Origin: Pseudoruegeria aquimaris
GTDB lineage: Bacteria; Pseudomonadota; Alphaproteobacteria; Rhodobacterales; Rhodobacteraceae
Length of the DNA stretch: 64,000 nt
NCBI RefSeq assembly: GCF_900172235.1
Contig: NZ_FWFQ01000015.1
Location: forward strand, 33,811 to 97,810
Direction: 5' to 3'
Below are positions 51,035-60,723 of the stretch, piece after piece. The notes under the pieces are model-generated. The model saw only the letters and a list, made by a program, of their open reading frames with translations. It searched no databases and was not told where the DNA came from. How positions within the stretch are numbered: the stretch's first letter is position 1; each line of letters begins with the position of its first letter. A program made the translations under genes and the position numbers.

Positions 51035-51913
51035 ATGCAGCATCAGGAACGCAATCGGCTCGGCGCCTGGGCCGGGATCGCCTCCACCGCGGTGGCGCTC
51101 GTGCTCGTGGCGCTCAAGCTCTGGGCACTGGCCGCCACGGGATCGCTCTCGGTGGCGTCCTCCCTCACCGACAGCGCGCTGGATCTGCTGATGAGCCTCG
51201 GGGCGCTGGCGGCCATCCTCTACGCCCAGCGCCCGCCCGACGAAGACCACGCCTTCGGCCACAGCAGCGCCGAGGATCTGGCCGCGCTGGGGCAGTCGGC
51301 CTTCATCCTCGTGGCCGCCGGGCTGATCGGCGTGGCCGCGGTGCGGCGGCTGCTGTCGGAGGCGCCGCCCGCCCTGACGCAGGAGACCACCGGCATGATC
51401 GTGATGGCGGTTTCGGTGGCGCTGGCGCTGGCGCTCGTGCTCTTCCAGCGCTTCGTCGTCTCGCGCACGGGCAACCGGGTCGTGGCCGCGGACTCGCTGC
51501 ACTACATGTCGGACCTGGTGCCCAACATCGGCGCCATCGTCGCGCTCTTCGCCGCCGCGCGCTTCGGGCTGAACCACCTCGACAGCGTCATCGCCATCGC
51601 CACCGCCGCGATGCTGGTGGCGAGTGCGCTACACATCGGCAAGGGCGCGTGGGACGCGCTGATGGACAGGGCCGCCGATCCGGCGCTCGTGGCGGAGGTG
51701 GAAAGGATCGTCGACGGCTGGCCCGGCGTGCACGGCCACCACGATCTGCGCAGCCGCTCGGCCGGCTCGAAGGTTTTCATCAACCTGCACATCGAGGTGG
51801 ACGGGCGCCTACCGCTTTTCGAGGCCCACGAGATCGGCGCTTCCCTGAAGCGCGAGATCTGCACTCGGTTTCCCGAGGTGGACCTGATCATCCACAAGGA
51901 TCCGGCGCCGTAG
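51035..51913 (+). CDS. Cation diffusion facilitator transporter
   Basis: A 292-aa CDF/FieF-type inner-membrane exporter of divalent metals, using the proton gradient. About six helices in residues 10-205; metal-site residues in SLTDSALDLLMSLGAL and AADSLHYMSDLVPNIGA (DxxxD and HxxxD); cytoplasmic C-terminal domain with VHGHHDLRSRSAGSKVFINL. Which metal (Zn, Fe, Mn) cannot be told. Confidence 0.93.
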   Translation: MQHQERNRLGAWAGIASTAVALVLVALKLWALAATGSLSVASSLTDSALDLLMSLGALAAILYAQRPPDEDHAFGHSSAEDLAALGQSAFILVAAGLIGVAAVRRLLSEAPPALTQETTGMIVMAVSVALALALVLFQRFVVSRTGNRVVAADSLHYMSDLVPNIGAIVALFAAARFGLNHLDSVIAIATAAMLVASALHIGKGAWDALMDRAADPALVAEVERIVDGWPGVHGHHDLRSRSAGSKVFINLHIEVDGRLPLFEAHEIGASLKREICTRFPEVDLIIHKDPAP

Positions 51914-51938
51914 GCCTTTCAAGGTTCCCGAGCCGGGA

Positions 51939-52016
51939 AGCCCCTGCCCGTGGTGGGGGCTGAAAGCCCCCGCCTTGGGGGCGGGCGGGGGCTGCCCGGC
52001 GGTGCCCGCCGGGCAA
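51939..52016 (+). repeat. Type B palindromic repeat, copy 2
   Basis: Same three-hairpin plan as 36693-36765: AGCCCCTGCCCG (51939-51950) pairs with a later CGGGCGGGGGCT with one mismatch, the inner GGGGGC/GCCCCC hairpin is kept, and a terminal CCCGGC...GCCGGG follows. It fills the gap between the convergent CDF and M3 peptidase genes. Confidence 0.85.
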
Positions 52017-52023
52017 GATGCTT

Positions 52024-54051
52024 CTACTCCGCCGCCACCAGCCCGCGCCCCTTGAGCAGCGCTTCGACACCCGGCATCCGCCCGCGGAAATCGGTGTAGA
52101 GCGTTTCGGCTTCTTCCGAGCCGCCGGTGGAGAGGATCCGCGACTCCAGCCGCTGCGCCATCTCCGCATCGAAAGGATCGCCCGCCTCCTCGAAGGCAGC
52201 GAAGGCGTCGGCATCCATCACCTCGCTCCACATGTAGCTGTAGTAGCCCGAGGAATAGCCGTCGCCCGCGAAGACATGGGCGAACTGCGGCGTGGCGTGG
52301 CGCATCCGGATCGCCTTCGGCATCCCGATCTCCTCCAGGATCTCGGCCTGGCGCGCCATCGTGTCGGCCGGGGCCGGGCCGCTGTGGAAGGCGAGATCCA
52401 CGAGCGCGGAGGCCACGTATTCGACCGTCTGGAAGCCCATGTCGAAATTCTGCGCCTTGAGAAGGCGATCCAGCAGATCCTTCGGCATCGGCTCGCCGGT
52501 CTCGGCGTGCACGGCGTAGCGCGACAGCACCTCGGGCACCGAGAGCCAGTGCTCGTAGAGCTGGCTGGGCAGTTCCACGAAATCGCGGGCCACGGAGGTG
52601 CCCGAAATCGACTCGTAGGTCACGTCAGACAGCATCTGGTGCAGCGCGTGGCCGAACTCGTGGAACAGCGTGCGCGCATCGTCGAAGGAGAGCAGCGCCG
52701 GCTGCCCCGCCTCGGGCTTGGCGAAGTTGCACACGTTCACCACGATCGGGCGCACCTCGCCGCCGAGCTTCTTCTGGCTGCGCATCGCCGAGCACCACGC
52801 GCCGGAGCGCTTGGAGGCGCGGGCGAAATAGTCGCCGATGAAAACGGCCATGTGCCGCCCGTCGCGCAGCACTTCCCAGGCGCGCACGTCGGGGTGGTAG
52901 AGCGGCAGGTCCAGCGGCTTGAAGCCGAGACCGAAGAGCCGGGTGGCGCAGTCGAAGGCCGCTTCGATCATCTTGTCGAGTTGCAGGAAGGGCTTGAGTT
53001 CGGCCTCGTCCAGATCGTGCTCGGCCTTGCGCCGCTTCTCCGCGTAGTAGCGCCAGTCCCAGGCTTCCAGATCGCCGTTGATCCCGTCGGCGCGCATCAT
53101 CTCCTGAAGCACCTCGGCGTCGGCGTCGGCCTGCGCCTTGGCCGGGGCCCAGACGGCCATCAGCAGATCGCGCACGGCCTCGGGCGTCTTCGCCATCTCG
53201 GTCTCAAGCTTGAAGGCGGAGAAGTTCTCGTAGCCCAGAAGGCGCGCCCGCTCCTCGCGCAGCGCGAGGGTCTCGACGGTGATCGCGCGGTTGTCGGTCT
53301 CGCCGCCGTTTGCGCCGCGGGCGCACCAGGCCTCGAAGGCCTTGCGGCGCAACTCCCGGCGCGGCGAGAATTGCAGGAACGGCACGATGAGCGAGCGCGA
53401 GAGCGTGATCACGTGGCCCTCGATGCCCCTCTCCTGCGCCGCGGCCCGAGCGGCGGCCAGCACGAAATCCGGAAGCCCCTCCAGATCCGCCTCGGACAGT
53501 TCCATGAACCATTCGCTTTCATCGGCCAGCAGGTTCTGCGTGAACTGCGTGCCCAGAACCGCGAGCCGCTCCTTCACCTCCTTCAGCCGCTCCGCCGGCG
53601 CGCCGTCAAGCTGCGCCCCGGCGCGCACGAAGCTGCGGCGGGTCAGCATCAGCACGCGTTCCTGCTCGGGGGTGAGCCCCAGATCGCCGCGCCTCGCCCA
53701 GAGTGCTTCGATGCGCGCGAAGAGGGCCTTGTTCATGGTGATCTCGGAGCCGTAGGCGGCGAGCTTGGGCGAGAACTCCCGCTGAAGCGCCTGCCGGGCC
53801 GGATTGCTGTCGGCGCCGGCCAGGTTGTAGAACACCCCCAGCACGCGCCCGAGGCTGGCATCGGCGAGTTCCAGCGCCTCGATGGTGTTGGCGAAGGTGG
53901 GAGGTTCCGGGTTGTCGGCGATGGCGGCGACATTGGCGCGCGCCTCGGCCAGCGCCGCCTCGAAGGCGGGGGCGAAATCATCGTCGGAGATCTGCGCGAA
54001 AGGCGGCAGGCCGAAGGGTGTGTTCCAGGGAAGAAGCAGCGGGTTTGACAT
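52024..54051 (-). CDS. M3 family oligopeptidase (Dcp/oligopeptidase A type)
   Basis: Zinc metallopeptidase (675 aa) that degrades small peptides in the cytoplasm. The HExxH site FHEFGHALHQML is at about residue 461, with the third ligand Glu in ARDFVELPSQLYEHW. The late motif AGDGYSSGYYSYMWSEVMDA is typical of M3 enzymes. Start at 54051 (MSNPLLLPWN). Confidence 0.95.
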   Translation of the reverse strand: MSNPLLLPWNTPFGLPPFAQISDDDFAPAFEAALAEARANVAAIADNPEPPTFANTIEALELADASLGRVLGVFYNLAGADSNPARQALQREFSPKLAAYGSEITMNKALFARIEALWARRGDLGLTPEQERVLMLTRRSFVRAGAQLDGAPAERLKEVKERLAVLGTQFTQNLLADESEWFMELSEADLEGLPDFVLAAARAAAQERGIEGHVITLSRSLIVPFLQFSPRRELRRKAFEAWCARGANGGETDNRAITVETLALREERARLLGYENFSAFKLETEMAKTPEAVRDLLMAVWAPAKAQADADAEVLQEMMRADGINGDLEAWDWRYYAEKRRKAEHDLDEAELKPFLQLDKMIEAAFDCATRLFGLGFKPLDLPLYHPDVRAWEVLRDGRHMAVFIGDYFARASKRSGAWCSAMRSQKKLGGEVRPIVVNVCNFAKPEAGQPALLSFDDARTLFHEFGHALHQMLSDVTYESISGTSVARDFVELPSQLYEHWLSVPEVLSRYAVHAETGEPMPKDLLDRLLKAQNFDMGFQTVEYVASALVDLAFHSGPAPADTMARQAEILEEIGMPKAIRMRHATPQFAHVFAGDGYSSGYYSYMWSEVMDADAFAAFEEAGDPFDAEMAQRLESRILSTGGSEEAETLYTDFRGRMPGVEALLKGRGLVAAE

Positions 54052-54178
54052 GCGGGGAACTCCTTTGTTCCCCGGCAAGCTAAGGCTGCGGGACGGGAAG
54101 TTCCAGAGGCGCGGGCGGCAATGCGCCGCGACGCGCGGCTGTGCGGCCCCGCTGCCGAAGCGGCGGAGCCTCGGGCGT

Positions 54179-54598
54179 TCATTCGACGGTGATGGTGACG
54201 ACCTCGGAGACGACGGGCGGCTCGTGGGCGACGTGGAAGGCATCCCCCATCACCAGCTGAAGCGTATGCGTGCCGGGCGCCAGATCGAGCGTCACCTGCG
54301 TCTGGCCGCCGCCGAAATGCTTGTGGTTGTCATCGGCCGGAATCGGCTCCATGCCATCGGCCGCGGCATCAAACGGGGCGCGGTCGATGAACAGGTGGTG
54401 GTGGCCTGTGTTGTCCCATTCCACGCCCGCGGGCGCCACGCCGATGCCCACGGCGCCGAAGGCCACCGTCACCGGGCCGGAGACGGTTTCACCATCCTTC
54501 GGGCTGATGATGTAGACCTGCGCGCCCTCGGGCGAGGGCGTCTTCCCGGCGAAGGCAGGCGCGGCGGCGAGCAGGGCAACGGCAAAGAGTTTCTTCAT
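54179..54598 (-). CDS. Exported DUF4399 protein
   Basis: A 139-aa protein with a signal peptide (1-17, ending PAFAG) and one DUF4399 domain: VYIISPKDGETVSGPVTVAF, GHHHLFIDRAPF, DDNHKHFGGGQTQVTLDL and THTLQLVMGD. The His-rich segments suggest metal binding. It follows the amino-acid permease gene by 53 nt. Confidence 0.9.
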   Translation of the reverse strand: MKKLFAVALLAAAPAFAGKTPSPEGAQVYIISPKDGETVSGPVTVAFGAVGIGVAPAGVEWDNTGHHHLFIDRAPFDAAADGMEPIPADDNHKHFGGGQTQVTLDLAPGTHTLQLVMGDAFHVAHEPPVVSEVVTITVE

Positions 54599-54651
54599 AC
54601 TATCCTCCCAGATTGAAAATGCATCGTGGGGTAGAGGATAGCACAGCCGGT

Positions 54652-55449
54652 TCAGAAGTCCCCCGCCTGCCCCTTGCTGCGCAGTTTCTTCTCGAGCTGC
54701 CGCAGCGCCAGCGAAAGGGTGATCGTCATCGTCAGGTAGATCAGCGCCACCACGTTGTAGGTCTCGAAGTAGCGGAAATTCCCGGCCGCGGTGACCTTGC
54801 CCAGCTGCGTGATGTCGAGCACGCCGAGCACGGAGACGAGCGAGGAATCCTTCACCATGGCGATGAAATCATTGCCCAGCGGCGGCAGGATCGTGCGGAT
54901 GGCCTGCGGAAAGACGATGAAGCGGAAGCGATGCCAGCGCGACAGCCCCAGCGCCTGCGCCGCCTCGATCTGGCCCTCGTCCACCGATTGCAGCCCGGCA
55001 CGGAACACTTCGCCGATGAAGGCCGAATAGGCGATCGTCAGCGCGATGACGGCGCGCCAGAGCAGGCTGAAATCGCGGGTGCGGATCGGCTCCAACCCGA
55101 TCAGCCCGGCGCCCCAGTTCCAGAAGGCCACCAGGGCCGGCGCCAGCACGAAGGCCACGTAGAGCAGCAGCACGATGATCGGGATGCCGCGGATGACTTC
55201 GGTGTAGAAGCGGGCGGCCTGCCGGATCACGAGCCAGCGCGAGCCCGCCGCCAGCGCCAGCAGCAGGCCCAGCAGGCTGGCCAGCGCGAAGGCCACGATG
55301 GTGACGAAGACGGTGATCCCGATCCCCTTGGAGAGCGTGCGCAGGATCTGCCGATACAGATCGTCCGTCGCCACCTCGTAGAAGAGATAGAGGCCGATGG
55401 CGGCCACCGCGAGCAGCCACCACGGGAAATCGGGTTTCCTGGAGTTCAT
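54652..55449 (-). CDS. Polar amino acid ABC transporter permease
   Basis: A 265-aa HisM/GlnP-type permease with about five helices. The ATPase-contacting EAA loop is present (QIEAAQALGLSRWHRFRFIV, then PQAIRTILPPLGNDFIAMVK). It lies downstream of its binding-protein gene with an 86-nt gap. Confidence 0.93.
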   Translation of the reverse strand: MNSRKPDFPWWLLAVAAIGLYLFYEVATDDLYRQILRTLSKGIGITVFVTIVAFALASLLGLLLALAAGSRWLVIRQAARFYTEVIRGIPIIVLLLYVAFVLAPALVAFWNWGAGLIGLEPIRTRDFSLLWRAVIALTIAYSAFIGEVFRAGLQSVDEGQIEAAQALGLSRWHRFRFIVFPQAIRTILPPLGNDFIAMVKDSSLVSVLGVLDITQLGKVTAAGNFRYFETYNVVALIYLTMTITLSLALRQLEKKLRSKGQAGDF

Positions 55450-55535
55450 GGTTCAGATCATTTCGCCCGGCGGCGCGCCGGGCAGCCCTGCCAGTGGCCG
55501 GAGCCGCCCCGCGCCGCCCTGCATCCGCCTTCGGC

Positions 55536-56327
55536 TCATCCGCCGACTTTGTAATCGAGGAACCACTTGGTGTTCAGCGCGTCGAGCGTGCCGTCTTCCT
55601 TCATCGCGGCGATGGCGGCGTTGATCGGCTCCACCAGGTCGGAGCCTTTCGGGAAGATGAAACCGAAATCCTCGGTGCCCAGCTTCTCGCCCACGATCTT
55701 CAGCGCGCCCTCGGAGGCAGCCACGTAGCCGTTGCCGGCGGTGCCGTCGGTCAGGACGAGATCCACGTCACCGCTGCGCAGAGCCTGCACCCCGGCGCCG
55801 AAGGTTTCGAACAGCTTGATGCGCGGATTCGCCTCGTTGCCGTCGAGCACGTCGTAGACGCCGACGTAGAAGGGCGTGGTGCCCGGCTGCGCGGCCATCA
55901 GAAGATCCTCGTTGGCGGCGAAGCTCGCGGCATCGCTGAAGCGGTCTTCGTCCCCGCGCACCAGCATGACCATCTCCGAGCGCATGTAGGCATCGGAGAA
56001 ATCCACGATCTCGGCGCGATCCTCGCGGATGGTGATGCCGGTCATGCCGATGTCATACTGGCCTTCGGACACGGCGGGGATCATCGCGTCCCAGCTGATG
56101 TTCTCGTAGGTGATCGTGGCGTTCAGGCGCTCGGCGATCTCGGCCATGGCGTCATATTCCCAGCCGATGGCCTCGCCGCTGGCGGGATCGACGAATTGCA
56201 GCGGCGGGTAGGCGTTTTCCGTCACCACCACGATCTCGCGTCCGCCAAGATCGGGCAGATCGGCGGCGGCGGCCAGGGTGGCAAGGCTTGTGAAGGCGGC
56301 GGCCAGAACAGGCTTGAGGGCGGACAT
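55536..56327 (-). CDS. Amino acid ABC transporter substrate-binding protein
   Basis: A 263-aa periplasmic protein with signal peptide (about 1-22) and the SBP type 3 fold: [54 protein letters not shown] and [20 protein letters not shown]. The matching ATPase is not next to it. Confidence 0.92.
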   Translation of the reverse strand: MSALKPVLAAAFTSLATLAAAADLPDLGGREIVVVTENAYPPLQFVDPASGEAIGWEYDAMAEIAERLNATITYENISWDAMIPAVSEGQYDIGMTGITIREDRAEIVDFSDAYMRSEMVMLVRGDEDRFSDAASFAANEDLLMAAQPGTTPFYVGVYDVLDGNEANPRIKLFETFGAGVQALRSGDVDLVLTDGTAGNGYVAASEGALKIVGEKLGTEDFGFIFPKGSDLVEPINAAIAAMKEDGTLDALNTKWFLDYKVGG

Positions 56328-56393
56328 CGGGATCTCCTGCTGGAAGTTGTTTTGCGGGCGAACCTAGAGCCGAAGCCCCCTGCCCCGCAAGCG

Positions 56394-57446
56394 CTATCGC
56401 TGCCCGCAGCAGGGGCAGTCGGCGCGTTTCGACACGGAAATGCTGCGGGTTTCGGCATAGAGCGCATCGTAGATCATCAGCCGGCCCCGCAGCCCCTCGC
56501 CGGCGCGCGCGATCTCCTTCACCGCTTCCACCGCCATCATCGTGCCGATCACGCCGGGCAAGGGCCCCAGCACCCCGGCGGCCGCGCAGGAGGGCGCCAG
56601 TTCGGGTGCGGGCGCCTCGGGGAACACGCATTGGTAGCAGGGCGCGCCGAGGGCGGGATCGAACAGGCTGATCTGCCCCTCCCACTGGGTAAGAGCCCCG
56701 GAAATCAGAGGCTTGCCCAGCGCAACGCAGGTGGCGTTCACGAGGTAGCGGGTGGCGAAATTGTCGGTGCCGTCAAGCACGAGATCATACTCGGCAAACA
56801 GATCCTGCGCGATCTCCTCGGTGAGGCGCCGATTGTAGGGCTTCACCACGATATGGGGGTTCTGCGCCCGCATCGCGGCCTCGGCGGAAAAGACCTTCGC
56901 CGCGCCGATGCGCCCGTCGGTGTGGATCACCTGCCGCTGCAGGTTGGAGTTGTCAACGACATCGGCGTCGATCACGCCGATGGTGCCCACGCCCGCCGCC
57001 GCGAGGTAGAGCAAGGCCGGCGATCCGAGCCCGCCGGCGCCGATCACCAGAACGCGCGCATCCTTCAGGCGCTTCTGCCCCGGCCCGCCCAGTTCCCGCA
57101 GCACGATGTGGCGGGCATAGCGCTCCAACTCGGTGTCTGAGAAGGGCCCGGCGCCGGCTTCCGCCGCCGCTTCGGCCTCGGCCTGCCGCCCGTCATGGCG
57201 CCCGCGCAGGCGGATCAGGAGCGCCCGGTAGGCGAACACCAGCGCCGCCGCGCCGCCGAGGATCAGCCAGTTGGCCACGGAACCGCCGGTGTTCATCCGC
57301 AGCGGCGCATCGGCGGGCAGCGTGAGATGGATGGCGATCATCGCGAGGTAGATCACCGCGATCAACGCCAAGCGCAGCCGGCGCGGCGCGCCCATGAAGT
57401 GCCCCGCGATCCAGATCACCGCCATGACGAAGAGGATGTTGCCCAT
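56394..57446 (-). CDS. MoeB/ThiF-type adenylyltransferase with membrane anchor
   Basis: E1-like enzyme that adenylates the C terminus of a MoaD/ThiS-type sulfur carrier. The catalytic part starts at about residue 105 (ELERYARHIVLRELGGPGQK), with the ATP loop VLVIGAGGLGSPALLYLAAA, DADVVDNSNLQRQ and zinc Cys pairs CYQC and CPCC. At 350 aa it exceeds the usual 250: residues 1-80 hold three hydrophobic segments, so it is membrane-anchored, a layout seen in some Rhodobacterales. No rhodanese domain. Confidence 0.9.
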   Translation of the reverse strand: MGNILFVMAVIWIAGHFMGAPRRLRLALIAVIYLAMIAIHLTLPADAPLRMNTGGSVANWLILGGAAALVFAYRALLIRLRGRHDGRQAEAEAAAEAGAGPFSDTELERYARHIVLRELGGPGQKRLKDARVLVIGAGGLGSPALLYLAAAGVGTIGVIDADVVDNSNLQRQVIHTDGRIGAAKVFSAEAAMRAQNPHIVVKPYNRRLTEEIAQDLFAEYDLVLDGTDNFATRYLVNATCVALGKPLISGALTQWEGQISLFDPALGAPCYQCVFPEAPAPELAPSCAAAGVLGPLPGVIGTMMAVEAVKEIARAGEGLRGRLMIYDALYAETRSISVSKRADCPCCGQR

Positions 57447-57479
57447 TGTGCTGCCCGTCCGCTGCCCTTCCCTGCCGGC

Positions 57480-57938
57480 TCAGCCGCGCCCGGTGGAGCC
57501 GAAGCCCCCCGCGCCGCGGTCCGTTTCGCTCAGGGTATCGGCCAGTTCGAAGCGGGCCTGCACCACCGGCGCCACGATCATCTGGGCGATCCTGTCGCCG
57601 TGGGCGACGGTGAAGGCCTCCTGCCCCGCGTTCATCAGGATCACGCCGAGGGGGCCGCGGTAATCGCTGTCGATGGTGCCCGGCGTGTTGGGCAGGGTGA
57701 TACCGTGTTTGAGCGCAAGGCCCGAACGCGGGCGGATCTGCACCTCGTATCCAGGCGGGATCTCCAGCCGCAGCCCGGTTGGAATGAGCGCCCGTTCCCC
57801 GGGAGCAAGCGTCACCGGCGCCCGGCCGGGAAGATCGGCGCGCAGATCCGCGCCCGCGGCGCCCGCCGTCTCGTAGGCGGGCAGCGGCAGGGCGGGATCG
57901 GCGGTTTCGGTGCGACTGACGCGGATCAGCGGGCTCAC
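57480..57938 (-). CDS. dut: dUTP diphosphatase
   Basis: Hydrolyses dUTP to dUMP, preventing uracil incorporation. The 152-aa trimeric enzyme shows all five motifs, including [42 protein letters not shown] and the C-terminal GAGGFGSTG. Starts in an ATGA overlap with the coaBC stop (57935-57938). Confidence 0.97.
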   Translation of the reverse strand: MSPLIRVSRTETADPALPLPAYETAGAAGADLRADLPGRAPVTLAPGERALIPTGLRLEIPPGYEVQIRPRSGLALKHGITLPNTPGTIDSDYRGPLGVILMNAGQEAFTVAHGDRIAQMIVAPVVQARFELADTLSETDRGAGGFGSTGRG

Positions 57939-59131
57939 GAGAGGGCCTCCGCGATTTCCTGCGCCAGCCGGTTCGCGACCTGATCCTTGCCCATGCGCGG
58001 CCAGCTTTCGGCCCCGTCTTCGCGGATCAGCGTCACCGCGTTCTCGCTGCCGCCCATGATGCCGGTTTCGGGCGACACATCATTGGCCACGATCCAGTCG
58101 CAGCCCTTGCGCGCCCGCTTGGCCGTGGCATGGGCGATCACGTCGTCGGTTTCGGCCGCGAAGCCGACCACCAGCGCCGGGCGGCCCTGCTTCATCCGGC
58201 TGACGCCGGCCAGGATATCGGGGTTCTCGGCGAATTCCAGGACCGGCAGGCTGCCCTTGCCGTCCTTCTTGATCTTGGAGGCGCTTTCGCTGGCCACCCG
58301 CCAGTCGGCCACGGCGGCGGCGAAGACGGCGGCATCCGCCGGCAGCGCGGCCTCGACCGCCTCCTTCATCTGGCGGGCCGTCTGCACCCGCACCAGGTTC
58401 ACGCCCGCGGGCGGCGGCACGTCGGCAGGCCCGGTGATGAAGGTGACATCCGCGCCCAGCGCCACCAGCGCCCGCGCCAGCGCGGTGCCCTGCGCACCGG
58501 AAGAGCGGTTGGCGATGTAGCGCACCGGGTCGATCGGCTCGTGGGTAGGGCCCGAGGTGACGATCACGTGGCGCCCCTTCAGCGGCCCGTCGGCCAGCGC
58601 CGCCTCGATCGCGGCCACGATCTCCAGCGGCTCCGCCATCCGGCCCGGGCCATACTCGCCGCAGGCCATGTCGCCCTTGTTGGGGCCGACGATGAGGATG
58701 CCATCGGTTTCAAGCGTTTCGAGGTTGCGCTGGGTGGCGGGGTGCTCCCACATGCGCACGTTCATCGCCGGGGCGATCAGCACGCGCTTGTCGGTGGCCA
58801 TCAGGAGCGTGGAGGCCAGATCATTGGCATGGCCGCCGGCCATCTTCGCCATCAGATCGGCCGTGGCCGGCGCCACCACGACGAGATCCGCTGCGCGGGA
58901 CAACTCGATATGGCCCATTTCGGCCTCGTCCGTCAGATCGAAAAGATCGCTAAAGACCTTCTGGCCCGCCAGCGCGGAGACGGACAGCGGCGTCACGAAC
59001 TCCTCCCCGGCCCGCGTCAGGACCGGGGTCACGCTGGCGCCGCGCTCGCGCAGGCGGCGGATCAGATCGAGGGATTTGAAGGCGGCGATCCCACCGCCGA
59101 TGATCAGCAAAATCCGTTTGCCTGCCAGCAT
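57935..59131 (-). CDS. coaBC: Bifunctional phosphopantothenoylcysteine decarboxylase/synthetase
   Basis: Two consecutive CoA steps: CoaB ligates cysteine to phosphopantothenate and CoaC decarboxylates it with FMN. CoaC region (about 1-180): [20 protein letters not shown], the catalytic His in [11 protein letters not shown] and [15 protein letters not shown]; CoaB region with [20 protein letters not shown] and [10 protein letters not shown]. 398 aa, normal length. Upstream of dut as in many bacteria. Confidence 0.97.
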   Translation of the reverse strand: MLAGKRILLIIGGGIAAFKSLDLIRRLRERGASVTPVLTRAGEEFVTPLSVSALAGQKVFSDLFDLTDEAEMGHIELSRAADLVVVAPATADLMAKMAGGHANDLASTLLMATDKRVLIAPAMNVRMWEHPATQRNLETLETDGILIVGPNKGDMACGEYGPGRMAEPLEIVAAIEAALADGPLKGRHVIVTSGPTHEPIDPVRYIANRSSGAQGTALARALVALGADVTFITGPADVPPPAGVNLVRVQTARQMKEAVEAALPADAAVFAAAVADWRVASESASKIKKDGKGSLPVLEFAENPDILAGVSRMKQGRPALVVGFAAETDDVIAHATAKRARKGCDWIVANDVSPETGIMGGSENAVTLIREDGAESWPRMGKDQVANRLAQEIAEALS

Positions 59132-59217
59132 CTTCGCGCCCGCGCCCTTGTTGCAACCTGCTCAGGTTTAGGCCCCCCGCCCTGCCGAAGCAAGAGCGGG
59201 GGGCACCGGGGGGGATC

Positions 59218-60096
59218 TCAGTTCAGGTAGGCCAGCACCTGCTGGCTCTGGCCGGCCATGTGCTTGCGCATCTTGTCGAAGGCTATGCTTTCCAGCTGGC
59301 GCACGCGCTCCTTGGACAGGCCGAGTTCCTCGCCGAGGCTCTGGAGCGTGCGGGGATCTTCACGCAGCTTGCGGGCCTGCACGATGAAGCGCTCCCGCTC
59401 GTTCAGCACGCCGAGCGCTTCGGCGATCCAGCGCCGCATCGTCTCGGTGTCGCGCATCTCCTCCACCTGTTCGGCGGCCTGCGGGCCCTCGTCTTCCAGC
59501 GCCTCGATCCACTCGCGGCCCTCTTCGTCGGAGGACTGCTGGGCGTTGAGCGAGAAGTCGGAGCCCGCGAGCCTGCCCGACATCATCTGGACATCGGCCA
59601 GCGGCACGCCGATCTCGGTGGCGATCAACTGCTGGATCTGGTGCCCATCGAGATACTCGCCGCGCGCGCCCGCTTCACGTTCCAGCCGGGCCTGCACGCG
59701 CTTCATGTTGAAGAACAGCGATTTCTGGCTCGCCGTGGTGCCGGTGCGCACCATGGACCAGTTGCGCATCACGTAATCCTGGATCGACGCCTTGATCCAC
59801 CACACCGCGTAGGTGGAGAAGCGCACGCCGCGGTCCGGGTCGAACTTGTCGGCGGCCTTCATCAGGCCAAGCCCGGCTTCCTGGATCAGGTCGTTCATCG
59901 GGGCACCGTAACGGCGGAATTTCGACGCCATCGAGATGGCGAGGCGCATGTAGGCCGTCACGAGGCGGTGCAGGGCGGCCTCGTCGCGCTCGTCACGCCA
60001 GGCGTAGGCCAGCTTGAGTTCCGTTTCTGCGTCCAGAAGCTCGGCCTTCATGGCCTGGCGCGGCATGGACATCGTGCTCGTCATGTCTTTCGGCAT
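59218..60096 (-). CDS. rpoH: RNA polymerase sigma-32 factor, RpoH-II type
   Basis: Alternative sigma factor (292 aa). Region 2 is DLIQEAGLGLMKAADKFDPD to RFSTYAVWWIKASIQDYVMR; the RpoH box QKSLFFNMKR and region 4 (LQSLGEELGLSKERVRQLES) are present. Rhodobacterales usually have RpoH-I and RpoH-II; the predicted sigma-E type promoter upstream points to RpoH-II, which takes part in the singlet-oxygen/oxidative response of Rhodobacter sphaeroides. That identification is by family and promoter, not direct proof. Confidence 0.93.
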   Translation of the reverse strand: MPKDMTSTMSMPRQAMKAELLDAETELKLAYAWRDERDEAALHRLVTAYMRLAISMASKFRRYGAPMNDLIQEAGLGLMKAADKFDPDRGVRFSTYAVWWIKASIQDYVMRNWSMVRTGTTASQKSLFFNMKRVQARLEREAGARGEYLDGHQIQQLIATEIGVPLADVQMMSGRLAGSDFSLNAQQSSDEEGREWIEALEDEGPQAAEQVEEMRDTETMRRWIAEALGVLNERERFIVQARKLREDPRTLQSLGEELGLSKERVRQLESIAFDKMRKHMAGQSQQVLAYLN

Positions 60097-60152
60097 TTCC
60101 GATCTCCCGGCTATCTATCAGCGGATCGGATCTTTCGTCCGTTTCCTGCTTA

Positions 60153-60182
60153 GTGTTACGCAGGCAGGTGAAGATTGGATCA
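60153..60182 (-). promoter_or_regulatory. Predicted sigma-E (ECF) type promoter of rpoH
   Basis: Minus strand TGATCC (60182-60177), an 18-bp spacer and TAACAC (60158-60153), 57 nt before the rpoH ATG. This fits the TGATCC-about 18-TAA pattern of RpoE promoters in Rhodobacter sphaeroides, where rpoH-II is a known target. Confidence 0.65.
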
Positions 60183-60201
60183 CAAGAAGGCGTGAAGTGG
60201 C

Positions 60202-60723
60202 ATGGCTCCAAGGCGGACCCTGGTGATCGGAGGCGCCAGCTCGGGCAAGTCGGGCTGGGCGGAAACCCATGTGAAACAGATGGATAGCCGCCCGTTCTAC
60301 ATTGCCACCGCGCAGGCCTTCGATGCCGAGATGGAGGAAAAAATTCGTGCGCACAAAATGCAGCGCGGCACCGGCTGGGACACGATCGAAGCCCCCCTCG
60401 CGGTGGCGGAGGTGCTTTCGGGCCTGCCCGAGGGGCGCGCCGCGCTGCTGGATTGCGCCACGCTCTGGCTGACGAACCACCTGCTCGCGGAGCACGATCT
60501 CGCCGCCGAGGAAGCCGCGCTGCTCGAAGCCGTGGACGCCTGCCGGGCCGATCTCGTGATCGTCAGCAACGAGGTGGGGGCCGGCATCGTCCCTGAAAAC
60601 GCGCTGGCGCGGCGTTTCCGCGCCGCGCAGGGGCGGCTGAACCAGCGGCTGGCGGAGCGCTGCGGGCGGGTTGTCACGGTGATGGCCGGGCTGCCGCTGG
60701 CGCTGAAGGGCGGGCTGCCATGA
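60202..60723 (+). CDS. cobP: Adenosylcobinamide kinase/guanylyltransferase
   Basis: Cobalamin nucleotide-loop assembly: phosphorylates adenosylcobinamide and converts it to the GDP form. The 173-aa enzyme has the P-loop GGASSGKSGWAE, the FYIATAQAFDAEMEEKIRAH region, and IVSNEVGAGIVPENALARRF. Overlaps the following CobC-like gene by ATGA. Divergent from rpoH. Confidence 0.95.
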   Translation: MAPRRTLVIGGASSGKSGWAETHVKQMDSRPFYIATAQAFDAEMEEKIRAHKMQRGTGWDTIEAPLAVAEVLSGLPEGRAALLDCATLWLTNHLLAEHDLAAEEAALLEAVDACRADLVIVSNEVGAGIVPENALARRFRAAQGRLNQRLAERCGRVVTVMAGLPLALKGGLP

